A program made the position numbers and the translations under genes. A stretch of 64,000 nucleotides of DNA, from contig CAZXFH010000010.1 of the NCBI GenBank assembly GCA_964640055.1, positions 1 to 64,000 on the forward strand. The letters are read 5' to 3'. The stretch comes from CAZXFH01 sp964640055 (GTDB lineage: Bacteria > Fidelibacterota > UBA2242 > JAFGTP01). The notes under the pieces are model-generated. The model was not told where the DNA came from. It was given only the letters and a program-made list of their open reading frames with translations, and ran no database searches. The first letter of the stretch is position 1, and each line of letters begins with the position of its first letter. Shown here in pieces: positions 51,823 through 61,139 of the stretch.

Positions 51823-53064
51823 ATGAAGGCGCGTCAACGGATTATCACTGCTCTTAATCATCAACAGCCGGATCGACTTCCACTGGATTGCGGGAGTGTC
51901 CGCTCAGCCGGGATCACGGCAGTAGCTTATGCAAATTTAAAACAATTATTAGGTATTAACAGGGGACATACTTATATCTATGACATGGAACAGCAACTGG
52001 CCCTGGTGGAACCTTGTATTGCCGAAGCACTGGGAATTGATGTCCTGAATATCGAATGCGGGTTTATTAGCGACGATTATCTTTGGAAGGAATGGCAGTT
52101 AGCGGATGGCACAAATGTATTGATTCCATTTTTTATTAACATTAAAGAACAAGCTGGCAATCAATATTTCTGTTATAAACAAGGACAACATCTGTCGGTT
52201 ATAGAAGAAGACTCTTTTTTCCCCAAGAACCTTAATGTTTATGAAGGGTGTGATATTTCCACCCTGATCAATGCAGATCCAAATTGGGTGGAAAAGCAAT
52301 TGTGGTATGGTAACCATCGAGGATTACCAACTTTACAGGAGTATTTTCTAATGAATGACCGCCTGGACAAGCAAGCTGATAAAGAGTTGTCTCGGTTTTA
52401 CCGGTCCACGGACAACGCCATTGTGGCCACTTTTGGGGGCAGTTTGTTTCAAGTACCACAATATCTCTGTGGCCATGAAAATTATTTAGAATATATGCTA
52501 ATAAAACCGGATGTAATCGGGCAATTATCGCTAGTGTTAACAGAAATTTATTTGAACCAATTGGAGCCTTTTCTATCTTCTGTAGGCGATTATATAGACG
52601 TAGTGGTATTTGAAGATGATTTCGGCTTCCAGAGAGGACCGTTGATTTCACCGGATATGTACCGGCGGTTTTTTAAACCTTTTCATCAGCGCATGTGGCA
52701 GCGAGTTAAGGATCTTTGTAACGCTAAGATCATGTTGCATTCTTGCGGAAGTGTTGCCGTTTTATTACCGGATATGTTGGACGCCGGTCTGGATATTATT
52801 CATCCGGTACAGCTGGCGGCCGAAGGAATGGAGCCGGAAAAATTGAAAAATCAATTTGGCGAGCGGCTGTGTTTTTGGGGGGGCGGATATGATGATCCCG
52901 TTTTTATAAAAGGAAGCAAAGAACCAAATTCCCGTGAAAATTGGCAGCGGCAGGTTGATATTTTAAAAAAAGGGAGTGGATTCGTTTGTCAACCACTAAG
53001 TAACATCCTGCCGCAGCATGATCCCCGACTTATTTTGGATTTATACACCACTTTGGCAAAATGA
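51823..53064 (+). CDS. UroD-family methyltransferase-like protein
   Basis: Member of the uroporphyrinogen decarboxylase superfamily, 413 residues. The ATG at 51823 has GGAG upstream and opens the family front MKARQRIITALNHQQPDRLPLD; the longer frame from 51676 is not family-like. The zinc motif of methylcobamide:CoM methyltransferases (MtaA) is present: H306 and C308 in LHSCGS and C389 in GFVCQP. True haem-pathway UroD lacks these, so methyl transfer from a corrinoid or a demethylation step is more likely than haem synthesis. Substrate unknown. It begins a possible unit with the next two genes, although 161 bp separate it from the second. Confidence 0.85.
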   Translation: MKARQRIITALNHQQPDRLPLDCGSVRSAGITAVAYANLKQLLGINRGHTYIYDMEQQLALVEPCIAEALGIDVLNIECGFISDDYLWKEWQLADGTNVLIPFFINIKEQAGNQYFCYKQGQHLSVIEEDSFFPKNLNVYEGCDISTLINADPNWVEKQLWYGNHRGLPTLQEYFLMNDRLDKQADKELSRFYRSTDNAIVATFGGSLFQVPQYLCGHENYLEYMLIKPDVIGQLSLVLTEIYLNQLEPFLSSVGDYIDVVVFEDDFGFQRGPLISPDMYRRFFKPFHQRMWQRVKDLCNAKIMLHSCGSVAVLLPDMLDAGLDIIHPVQLAAEGMEPEKLKNQFGERLCFWGGGYDDPVFIKGSKEPNSRENWQRQVDILKKGSGFVCQPLSNILPQHDPRLILDLYTTLAK

Positions 53065-53225
53065 ATTGTTAATGATATGAAATGATAAGGCTATGTTTAA
53101 ATCCTCCGAGCGTCAGCAGTCTGAGGAGTTACCAACCGTGCAATCGCATATTGTAATTCAGCATAAAAAACGGTATTTTTTTACGATTTTTGAGATTGAA
53201 AAAAGGGTATTTGAAAGGTTTAAAA

Positions 53226-54845
53226 ATGGGCAAACAACTACTTTTTGATGCAATTGAACGCAAAGAAACTGAGCGTACTCCCTGGGTTCCTTTTGTGGGG
53301 GTGCATGGTGGCGCATTAATTGGCGTGGATGCGCAGGACTATCTACAATCCGCTGACTATATTGTTAAGGGAGTGGAAAAAGGTATCGAAAAATATAAAC
53401 CGGATGGTATTCCGGTGGCTTTTGATCTACAGATAGAAGCCGAAGCCCTGGGCTGTCAATTGCAATGGTCAAAGGAAAATCCACCGGCGGTCGTTGAGCA
53501 TGTCTTAGCTGAAAAAGCTTTAACTGATCTGTCGATTCCCGGTAAAGAAGACGGACGGATTCCGATTGTATTAGAAGCCACACGTAATTTAAAAGCGAAA
53601 GATTACGATGTGGCCCTGTATGGATTGGTCACTGGTCCCTTTACACTGGCACTGCATTTGAAAGGCACCGAGATTTTCATTGAAATGTATGATAATCCCG
53701 ATCAGGTACAGGAATTGTTGAAATTTACCCGCCGGGTGGCGCAACATATGGCGGATCTTTATATACAGGCCGGTTGTGATATTATTGCTCTAGTGGATCC
53801 TATGACTAGTCAGATTTCACCGGAGGCCTTTAAACAGTTTGTCCTGCCCCATGCGACGGAATGTTTTGATTTTATCCGTCAAAATGAAGTCTATTCTTCT
53901 TTTTTTGTTTGCGGGCATGCACAGAAAAATGTTGAGGCCATGTGTAGGACCGGTCCTGATAATATTTCTGTGGATGAAAATATTCCCCTGGATTGGGTCA
54001 AGGATGTATGCCAGAAATATGATGTCTCCTATGGTGGTAACCTGAAATTAACAGTGGTCTTACTCATGGGATCCCGGGATGATGTATGTCGGCATACGAT
54101 TAAGACCATGGATTTAGGGGACGGAGTCGGCTTTATTTTAGCTCCGGGTTGTGATTTACCCTATGGGGTACCTCCGGAGAACCTGGAAGTCATAGCTGAG
54201 ATTGTCAGGGATGCTTATCAGCAACAGGTGGCCCGTGAACTATCTAAAAAGGAGAAAAATGTAGCGGAAGGGATCGACTTTTCTGATTACGGACAGTCTG
54301 GGAAAGTAGTAGTGGATATTATCACTTTGGATTCGGAATCCTGCGCACCTTGTCAGTACATGGTGGAAGCTGTCAAACAGGTAGCCCCTCATTTCAAAGA
54401 TCTGGTCATTTGGCGGGAGCACACCATTAAGAAACAGGAGGCCGTGGAATTCATGAAGGGCATGATGGTCAAAAATATTCCCACTATTTTGATCGATGGT
54501 AACATTGAATTCGTAAGTACGATTCCTTCCCGAAAGGAATTGGTCCAGGCTATTCAGGAACGCATCAATGCCAAGATGTTTAAAAAGATCCGTCACCGGC
54601 GTAATAAGTTAATTGTATTGGGCAATCAAGACGAAGAGCAGGAGCGAACCTGGCAAAATGTACGGACGGCCAGCCGGCAGTTGGGGAGCACGGTGGATAT
54701 TCTTCGGGTTAGTAATAAACGGGAAATGAAAAAATATGGTGTCTCTGCGTTACCGGCTGTGGTAGCAGAGCAGGCGTTGGTAAAATCAACGGGTAAAGTG
54801 CCCTCGGTCGAGGTGATCATGGAATGGCTAAAGGAATTGGAATGA
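53226..54845 (+). CDS. UroD-family protein fused to two thioredoxin-like domains
   Basis: A 539-residue fusion. Residues 1-335 are UroD superfamily: QLLFDAIERKETERTPWVPF, LYGLVTGPFTLALHL and GCDIIALVDPMTSQISP. The zinc site is altered: C229-G-H231 replaces the usual H-x-C, and C309 (APGCDLPYG) could supply another ligand. A first thioredoxin-like domain (about 365-450) has C373-AP-C376 and a cis-Pro motif (NIPTILI). A second thioredoxin-like domain (about 460-539) lacks CXXC but keeps VSALPAVV. The ATG at 53226 follows GAAAGG. Its stop overlaps the GTPase start (ATGA). Redox-linked methyl transfer is an inference. Confidence 0.85.
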   Translation: MGKQLLFDAIERKETERTPWVPFVGVHGGALIGVDAQDYLQSADYIVKGVEKGIEKYKPDGIPVAFDLQIEAEALGCQLQWSKENPPAVVEHVLAEKALTDLSIPGKEDGRIPIVLEATRNLKAKDYDVALYGLVTGPFTLALHLKGTEIFIEMYDNPDQVQELLKFTRRVAQHMADLYIQAGCDIIALVDPMTSQISPEAFKQFVLPHATECFDFIRQNEVYSSFFVCGHAQKNVEAMCRTGPDNISVDENIPLDWVKDVCQKYDVSYGGNLKLTVVLLMGSRDDVCRHTIKTMDLGDGVGFILAPGCDLPYGVPPENLEVIAEIVRDAYQQQVARELSKKEKNVAEGIDFSDYGQSGKVVVDIITLDSESCAPCQYMVEAVKQVAPHFKDLVIWREHTIKKQEAVEFMKGMMVKNIPTILIDGNIEFVSTIPSRKELVQAIQERINAKMFKKIRHRRNKLIVLGNQDEEQERTWQNVRTASRQLGSTVDILRVSNKREMKKYGVSALPAVVAEQALVKSTGKVPSVEVIMEWLKELE

Positions 54846-55744
54846 TCCCCACCATTCTGTTAACCGGTTTTTTAGGGGCAGGAAAGACCACGCTACTCAA
54901 TCGTATGATCCCTTATTATCATAGTGAGCGTACTGCTTTACTGATCAATGAATTTGGAAGTGTTGGTATCGACGGACAACGTTTGAAACCGGGAGATTAC
55001 CATAAAGTGGAATTGAACAAAGGCAGTCTCTTCTGTATTTGTGTACGTACGGATTTTATTGAAGCGGTTAAACGAATCACCCGGGAAATAGAGCCGGATT
55101 TATTGATCATTGAAGCCACCGGCTTGGCCGATACAACCGAAATGGAAAATATGTTAGGCTTGCCCGAACTGCGGAAATCCATTTCTCTGAAGGCTTGTAT
55201 CTGTATCGTAGATGCTAAAAATTTTATGAAAGTAAAAAAATATGCCAAGGCACCGGTTTCGCAAATCAAAAGTGCCGATTTGGTATTGATCAATAAGCAG
55301 GATTTGGCTTCCGCATCACAACTAAATGAAGTGAAACAGGCTGTGCGGAAAATTTCTGCTGATGTTCCTATTCACATTACCCAATATGCGAATATTCCTT
55401 TGGAGACGCTTGACAGTATCCAACGATCTATCAGCAATGTAAAAGGGCGGCCGGGTGAGGGACGTCCCGATCCCATGGTTTCATTAACACTCGAAAAAGA
55501 GGGGATTTTTTCAGAAAATAGCTGGCAGAAATTCAAACAATTAGTGGCGCCTCATATTGAGCGACTTAAGGGATTCATATCGCTACAGGGCCAGTGCTTT
55601 TATGTGGATGCCAGCGGAGAAAAATGGTCACAGAAAAGTATAAAAAACAGTTCAGAATCGATCAATCGCCTAATACTGATCGGCCAACGGCTGGAAGAGG
55701 ACAGAATAGGTCGACAGTTTGAGGAGTCCATCACGTCTGATTGA
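54842..55744 (+). CDS. COG0523 (CobW/ZNG-type) metal-handling GTPase
   Basis: G3E-family GTPase of 300 residues; relatives deliver zinc, cobalt or other metals to proteins. Walker A GFLGAGKTTLL, then NEFGSVGIDG, EATGLADT and NKQD for nucleotide binding. The metal motif is normally CXCC; here it is C65-I-C67-V68, so the third Cys is missing. The C-terminal CobW domain follows. The ATG at 54842 overlaps the previous stop (ATGA) with AAGGA upstream; ATG 54824 would be a longer form. The overlap suggests that it serves the two UroD-family proteins, perhaps loading their metal. Confidence 0.9.
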   Translation: MIPTILLTGFLGAGKTTLLNRMIPYYHSERTALLINEFGSVGIDGQRLKPGDYHKVELNKGSLFCICVRTDFIEAVKRITREIEPDLLIIEATGLADTTEMENMLGLPELRKSISLKACICIVDAKNFMKVKKYAKAPVSQIKSADLVLINKQDLASASQLNEVKQAVRKISADVPIHITQYANIPLETLDSIQRSISNVKGRPGEGRPDPMVSLTLEKEGIFSENSWQKFKQLVAPHIERLKGFISLQGQCFYVDASGEKWSQKSIKNSSESINRLILIGQRLEEDRIGRQFEESITSD

Positions 55745-55861
55745 AAGGGCAGGGCAATAATCCAGGATCATAAATTGCACTGTTGCCCGTTATCGCTTAA
55801 ATTAGTTCAGATGACAGGCTCGGAATATCAAGTTAAAATGATAAGAAATTAATTTTTTTCG

Positions 55862-56179
55862 ATGGGTTATTGGAGTGGAATATATCGGGTGTTAAAGCAA
55901 TTAACACCTATGCTCCTCAAAGCCGCTGCCACTGCTTCGGATGTTAAGAAGTTACTCAGGACCGACAGTGAAAAGTCAAGTGGGACAGAACACTCCGAAT
56001 CAGTAACAAAGGTCCTGAAGAAACAATCAGAATGGAATGAGCAGATTAATGAACAGGTTCGTATTTTAAAAACGCTGCTCGAAAAAAATCAAAAATATAT
56101 ATTTATACTTTCAATAGCGGTAAGTGGTATATTAATGGCCCTGATTGTGTTATTTATTATTTTACTAGTCAGTATTTAA
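55862..56179 (+). CDS. Small tail-anchored hypothetical protein
   Basis: A 105-residue protein of unknown function. A short amphipathic front is followed by a polar, Ser/Glu/Lys-rich region and a helix likely to form a coiled coil (QSEWNEQINEQVRILKTLL). One transmembrane helix closes it (FILSIAVSGILMALIVLFIILL), so the bulk faces the cytoplasm in a tail-anchored form. No strong ribosome site precedes the ATG. It lies between the COG0523 gene and the DUF3857 pair. Confidence 0.6.
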   Translation: MGYWSGIYRVLKQLTPMLLKAAATASDVKKLLRTDSEKSSGTEHSESVTKVLKKQSEWNEQINEQVRILKTLLEKNQKYIFILSIAVSGILMALIVLFIILLVSI

Positions 56180-56297
56180 TGCAGTCTATAAAAAATGTGC
56201 TAAAAAAGATGAGTATGCAGCCACAGTGGAGGTTTAATAATTTTCCCCAGGTTGGCTTATACGCTGACAATAGAATAAAATGAGCAAGGAGAAGTCC

Positions 56298-58265
56298 ATG
56301 CCACGAATCAGGCGATATTTCCGGATAATAGTGATATGCTTATGTTTGCTGGGATCAGCATATTCTCAAAATAATGCCCAGCCGATATTTGAAAAAATCA
56401 AGGCCCTGAGCACTCATGATTATCCCGGGGTTGATAAGGTGGTCATTTTTGACAGTACAATAATAGACGTCCAAAAATCGGGGCTCAGTTATGTTAACCG
56501 GCATTTTCTTATTAAAATCATGAGCCCGGAGGGGGCCAAGCAAATGCGAACGGTCAAGTTCAATTATGACACCCTTTCGGCCTATATTAAAATCAAAGCA
56601 GCTACTATCTATAAAAAAGATGGCCGTATCATACCGATTTCTTTGGACAAAGTGTGTGATTATCCCCAACCGGCGCGCATGATCTACTGGGGAATGCGTG
56701 AAAAAATAGTACCCTTTGGGAAACTGGAAGTCGGTGATGCTGTCAATGTAAAATTGTTTCGTAAAGGATTTACCTATGCGTTGCTTTACGACGAGACAGA
56801 AGAGCGGTATATTCCGCCAATGAAAGGACACTTTTATGATATTGTACCTTTTTGGTCCAATCATCCGATAAAAGAAAAATATTACGAAGTACGGATGCCA
56901 CCGGATAAGCCGTTACAATATGAGATTTATAATGGTGAGTTACAGTCGCGTATTCTGTTTGATTCTTTGAGAACGGTATATATCTGGCGTAAAGCCGACA
57001 TTGGCCCATTTATCAGGGAGCCCAATATGGTGGCAGTCTCTGATGAAGCCCTTAAACTGTTACTTTCTACGGCACCGGACTGGGAATCCAAATCGGTATG
57101 GTTTTACAATGTCAATGAGGATTATGGGAGTTTTGAAGTAACCCCGGAAGTACAAGCCAAAACCGAAAAAATAATTGCTGGAGCTGATTCGGATATGCAG
57201 AAGATTTCCCGCTTAACCCATTGGGTGGCTGAAAATATCCGTTATTCAGGATTGTCTATGGGGCCCGGTGAAGGATATACATTGCATAAGGGTAGCATGA
57301 CTTTTCGCGATCGCTGTGGCGTCTGTAAAGATAAAGCAGGTATGTTGGTGACGATGCTACGGGCTGCCGGATTTGAATCCTATGCCGCCATGACCATGGC
57401 CGGATCCCGTATAGACCGCATACCTGCCGATCAGTTTAATCACAGTGTTACGCTGGTCAAACTGGGCGGCGAATATCGCCTGTTGGATCCCACTTGGGTG
57501 CCGGGTGTACGGGAACTGTGGTCCAGTGCTGAACAGCAACAGCAGTATCTGCCCGGGGTGCCGGAAGGATCAAGCTTGAAAACCACGGCTATCTCACCAC
57601 CGGAAGAGCATTACTATCGAATTAGAGGCGAAGCCCGGTTAGATGAAACGGGAACAGTGAGGGGTAAATTCATCCTGGAAGCTGAGAAGCAGTCTGATGC
57701 CCGGCTACGCCGGGTCCTCAGGCGGAATTATCGCGGTAGCTGGCGCACCTTTTTTGAGGAGATGATGTACCATGTTTCACCGCGTGCCGAAATTCTCAGT
57801 CTGTCTTATCAGGATCCCTATGATCTTTCGTTACCCATGAAAATCACGGTAGAATACCGGATTCCCGAATACGGACTGGTTACCGGCAACGAGATCCATT
57901 TTATCCCGGTGGTGGCCACTTATCCTTTCTATAATTCCACAGTTAACCATCATCTTTTCATGGATTTGAGTTTGGAGGAACGGAATTTTGGGTTTCGTAC
58001 CACTTGTTCAAGATTAGTTGAGTTTGAGGAAGAGGTTAAATTGCCTCGCGGTTACGATGCGGTGGCTTTACCTGAATATAAAAAAATAACGGGCACAGGT
58101 GCCGCGTTCCAGGCCACTTACAGGGAAAAATGGAACACCCTGAATTTTAATGAAAAATTGGTACTGAAAAAACGGCGCTACGCTCCAGAAGATTGGGATA
58201 GTTTTCGGCGTGCCGTCAAGGCCAGTAAAAGAGTTTCTAAAGATATGATCATACTAAAAAAATAG
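56298..58265 (+). CDS. DUF3857/transglutaminase-like exported protein (active-type)
   Basis: A 655-residue exported protein. The ATG at 56298 has AAGGAG seven bases before it; ATG 56280 is an alternative. A signal peptide (IIVICLCLLGSAYSQ) is followed by a DUF3857 beta domain (about 30-250: YVNRHFLIKIMSPEGAKQMRTV, GKLEVGDAVNV). The transglutaminase-like core (about 290-410) has Cys343 in RCGVCKDKA, His382 in FNHSV and Asp397 in LLDPTW, a full triad. A C-terminal beta domain follows. Members are common beside each other in FCB genomes, but what they cleave or link is unknown. Nine bp separate it from the next gene, so the pair is one operon. Confidence 0.88.
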   Translation: MPRIRRYFRIIVICLCLLGSAYSQNNAQPIFEKIKALSTHDYPGVDKVVIFDSTIIDVQKSGLSYVNRHFLIKIMSPEGAKQMRTVKFNYDTLSAYIKIKAATIYKKDGRIIPISLDKVCDYPQPARMIYWGMREKIVPFGKLEVGDAVNVKLFRKGFTYALLYDETEERYIPPMKGHFYDIVPFWSNHPIKEKYYEVRMPPDKPLQYEIYNGELQSRILFDSLRTVYIWRKADIGPFIREPNMVAVSDEALKLLLSTAPDWESKSVWFYNVNEDYGSFEVTPEVQAKTEKIIAGADSDMQKISRLTHWVAENIRYSGLSMGPGEGYTLHKGSMTFRDRCGVCKDKAGMLVTMLRAAGFESYAAMTMAGSRIDRIPADQFNHSVTLVKLGGEYRLLDPTWVPGVRELWSSAEQQQQYLPGVPEGSSLKTTAISPPEEHYYRIRGEARLDETGTVRGKFILEAEKQSDARLRRVLRRNYRGSWRTFFEEMMYHVSPRAEILSLSYQDPYDLSLPMKITVEYRIPEYGLVTGNEIHFIPVVATYPFYNSTVNHHLFMDLSLEERNFGFRTTCSRLVEFEEEVKLPRGYDAVALPEYKKITGTGAAFQATYREKWNTLNFNEKLVLKKRRYAPEDWDSFRRAVKASKRVSKDMIILKK

Positions 58266-58274
58266 AGGATTTCT

Positions 58275-60116
58275 ATGCGCTGTTCAACTCCTCAACGAAC
58301 CGGGTCGGTGCTATTAATATTATTGATATCAATAATATTTGCCAAAGAGCCGGATGCTGAATATCTTCAAATCGAAAAAACATATCGACTGTTACCCGAT
58401 GGCAGCCTGGAATTTACCTATCACCATAAAGTTAAACTAAACACCCCTTTTGCCACTAACCGACTATTCGGTGAGGATTTTGTTGCCTATAATCCGGAGT
58501 ATCAGCAGTTAGAAATTTTAAATTCAGTTACCACTATGACCGACCAGAAAAAAGTCTCTTCACCGATGAATGCCTTCAATGAAGTGTTACCGCGGTGCGC
58601 TTCTGATGCGCCAGCCTATAACCATCTAAGAGAGATGGTTGTTACACATACTGGTCTGGAACCGGGATGTGTGGTGGACTTTGCCTATAAAATCAGAACT
58701 GATTCGGATTTCCTCCCGGGATTAATGGGGGAGGTGTTTTTTGCAACCTATAGCCCGATCCAAAAAATGGCTGTAACAGTCATTTTGCCTAAAGATCACG
58801 AGCTCTATTACCACTTCTATAATGCTGATATGCAACCCCGCATAAGTGAAGATGGTGCTGAACGGCAATATCAATGGCAGCGAGAAGATATTCAGGCGGT
58901 GCCTCTGGAAAAAAATCAGCCTGTGCTGGGTAGTTTTACACCCCGGCTTGTATTTTCAAATATCGGGGATTGGAACCAGGTGAGCAGTTACCTGCGCAGC
59001 TATATGGGCGAGAATCTAACCCTGTCTATCAACACTAAGCGGGAAATAGATTCACTGGTGATGGATTGCATGAATCGTCAAGATTGTTTACTGACCCTAC
59101 AACAATACGTGGCTGAGCAAATGGGGCGGATTAAGTGTGGTCCTGAGCTGACCGGATACCAAGCCCGATCTGCTGAAGAAATTTTCTGTTCTCATAACGG
59201 GACTACCTGGGAAAAAACCCTGTTGCTGACCGCCATGCTGGATTATCTGAAAATTGAGTCCTCGCCGGCGCTGGTCTCTAAATATAGTGCTTACGCTGAA
59301 GGAGTGGCTGCACTGCTACAGTTTGATGATTTTGTAGTGTCGGCTGTCAGCAAGGGTGGTCAAAAATTATTTTTATCAGCGACTGAACAACAGAACAAGG
59401 ATTATCATTACAAACTCCAGGGCAGAACATTATTCCTGCTGCGTGACAGTTCGATTTATTTTAAAAAACTACCCCAATTAAAATATAATAGGAATGTCCA
59501 AACGCTGAAACTGGATGTGAACTGGAACGGGAATGATCAGTTATCGGGCCAGGGACATCTCTTACTAAAAGGCGCTTATAATAACTATTATGCATATCGA
59601 CGCACAACTGAGGCCTTGGAACGTAGTGTCAGGCAAAGTCTATCACCATTGACAATTGGTACCCTTGAGATGAAACAACTGAACGAAACTGAAAGTGAGG
59701 CGGTTTTCCAGATTACCAGTGCTCAGCCCCAGACAGCAGAGCGGGGATATTACCGGTGGCAATTACCTGAGTGGGAGACCGGATTTAATAGTCAGAATAT
59801 GTCAGTGGCTGCTCCGGAGCGGAAGACTCCTTTGGGTTTGCCCCACTCCTTTTCGGAAGTCTATAAATATATAATTGATATTCCGGAAAATTATCAACCG
59901 GTAGCACCTTTATTCGGGAAAAGCATAACCAATGAAATGGGTGAAGTAAAGATTAAAATAGATTTTATTGATAGTCAGCTGACCATCCGGAGAGAACTGC
60001 ACATTAAGCAGTCTAAAATGACGCCTGCAGAATATCCTAAATTTCGTCAATTGATTGTTTTGTGGCAGGATCCCAATTATTATACCTTGGTTATACGAAA
60101 ATCCGCCCTTAAATAG
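58275..60116 (+). CDS. DUF3857/transglutaminase-like protein lacking the catalytic triad
   Basis: A 613-residue exported protein, paired with the active-type gene. Signal peptide (SVLLILLISIIFA), DUF3857 domain (about 28-240: YRLLPDGSLEFTYHHKVKL, GLEPGCVVDFAY). The transglutaminase-like fold (about 260-380) is kept in outline (LTLQQYVAEQM, KTLLLTAMLDYLKIESSPALV). At the three catalytic positions it has Thr311 (HNGTTWEKT against RCGVCKDKA), Phe (DDFVV against FNHSV) and Ser (LFLSATE against LLDPTW). It should be unable to catalyse and may be a regulatory or binding partner. Confidence 0.85.
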   Translation: MRCSTPQRTGSVLLILLISIIFAKEPDAEYLQIEKTYRLLPDGSLEFTYHHKVKLNTPFATNRLFGEDFVAYNPEYQQLEILNSVTTMTDQKKVSSPMNAFNEVLPRCASDAPAYNHLREMVVTHTGLEPGCVVDFAYKIRTDSDFLPGLMGEVFFATYSPIQKMAVTVILPKDHELYYHFYNADMQPRISEDGAERQYQWQREDIQAVPLEKNQPVLGSFTPRLVFSNIGDWNQVSSYLRSYMGENLTLSINTKREIDSLVMDCMNRQDCLLTLQQYVAEQMGRIKCGPELTGYQARSAEEIFCSHNGTTWEKTLLLTAMLDYLKIESSPALVSKYSAYAEGVAALLQFDDFVVSAVSKGGQKLFLSATEQQNKDYHYKLQGRTLFLLRDSSIYFKKLPQLKYNRNVQTLKLDVNWNGNDQLSGQGHLLLKGAYNNYYAYRRTTEALERSVRQSLSPLTIGTLEMKQLNETESEAVFQITSAQPQTAERGYYRWQLPEWETGFNSQNMSVAAPERKTPLGLPHSFSEVYKYIIDIPENYQPVAPLFGKSITNEMGEVKIKIDFIDSQLTIRRELHIKQSKMTPAEYPKFRQLIVLWQDPNYYTLVIRKSALK

Positions 60117-60268
60117 TTGCGTTAATGCATAGGATCTAATCACCAGTATTTCCATATAGCTCCTTAAAAATCATTGTCCGGGTTAAATTGCTTTTTGGTT
60201 CCGAATACAACAATTAAATTAATGAAGGTTTGTCGTATTTGAAAGTCATAGTGGAGGGCTGATAAAGA

Positions 60269-61114
60269 GTGGCACGGCGCAGTCTATTTTTTAAAAAAAT
60301 AATATACTTATTAATTATTGCCGGGGTTATATACTTAGGAATAACCATCATCCGACAAGATCCTCGGGAAAAGGTGAATAAAATCATTTTTCCGGATAAT
60401 GTTAAGGTTATGACCTATAATATTCATTGCGGTGTAGGTACCGACGGAGTGTATAGTTTAGCCCGTGTCATTCGTGTCATCCGCGAAGCATCTCCCCATC
60501 TGGTTTGTCTGAATGAAGTGGATTTTAAGACGGAACGCTCTTTCTGGGATGACCAAGCCCGTAAAATTGCCGCCAATGTGGGCATGAACTTCACTTTTGC
60601 CCGTAATTATCGCCTACAAGACGGGTGGTATGGGAATGCCGTGCTGTCTAAATTTCCGATAAAATTCGCAGAGAACAAACTATTTGAACAGCAAGAAGGT
60701 ACGGAACAGCGCGGGGTATTACATGTGATTGTGGAATATCGTCAACAGGATATCCACCTTTATGCTACCCACTTGAGTCCGGACACCAACCAAAGCAAAG
60801 ATCAAGCCGAACAGTTAATGAATATTGTTATGGATTGGGGGACGGATAAACCAATCCTGATCGCCGGAGATTTAAATCTGATCCCTAGTAGTAAATATTT
60901 ATCGGAATTAACCTATTATTTTCACGATCTGGGCGTTTATCTGGATGAAAATCAAAATACCTATCCCAGCCAGAATCCGCGCCGACGGATCGATTATATT
61001 TTCTGTAATGAATGGTTTAAACCGCTGGCCGTACAGGCGATCAATAATGAAAAAACAGCGGTAGCTTCAGATCATTTACCCTTTGTAACTAATTTAAAAT
61101 TGCAACGTCCATAG
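60269..61114 (+). CDS. Endonuclease/exonuclease/phosphatase (EEP) family hydrolase, membrane-anchored
   Basis: A 281-residue metal-dependent hydrolase. An N-terminal membrane helix (IIYLLIIAGVIYLGITII) anchors the domain outside the cytoplasm. EEP motifs: VMTYNIHCGVG, CLNEVDF (catalytic Glu), ATHLSPD, AGDLNLIPSS (Asp/Asn) and SDHLPFV (terminal His). Length and motifs fit the nuclease/phosphodiesterase group; the substrate could be DNA, a lipid head group or a phosphate ester. Start is GTG 60269 with GGAGG upstream. The ALDH gene follows by 25 bp. Confidence 0.9.
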   Translation: MARRSLFFKKIIYLLIIAGVIYLGITIIRQDPREKVNKIIFPDNVKVMTYNIHCGVGTDGVYSLARVIRVIREASPHLVCLNEVDFKTERSFWDDQARKIAANVGMNFTFARNYRLQDGWYGNAVLSKFPIKFAENKLFEQQEGTEQRGVLHVIVEYRQQDIHLYATHLSPDTNQSKDQAEQLMNIVMDWGTDKPILIAGDLNLIPSSKYLSELTYYFHDLGVYLDENQNTYPSQNPRRRIDYIFCNEWFKPLAVQAINNEKTAVASDHLPFVTNLKLQRP

Positions 61115-61139
61115 AATCTTTAACAAAAGGAGCTTTGCT

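Noticed and set aside
51823..53064. Haem-pathway uroporphyrinogen decarboxylase (hemE)
   Set aside because: The protein carries the zinc-binding HxC...C pattern of methyltransferases and no haem genes are near, so the hemE name would mislead.
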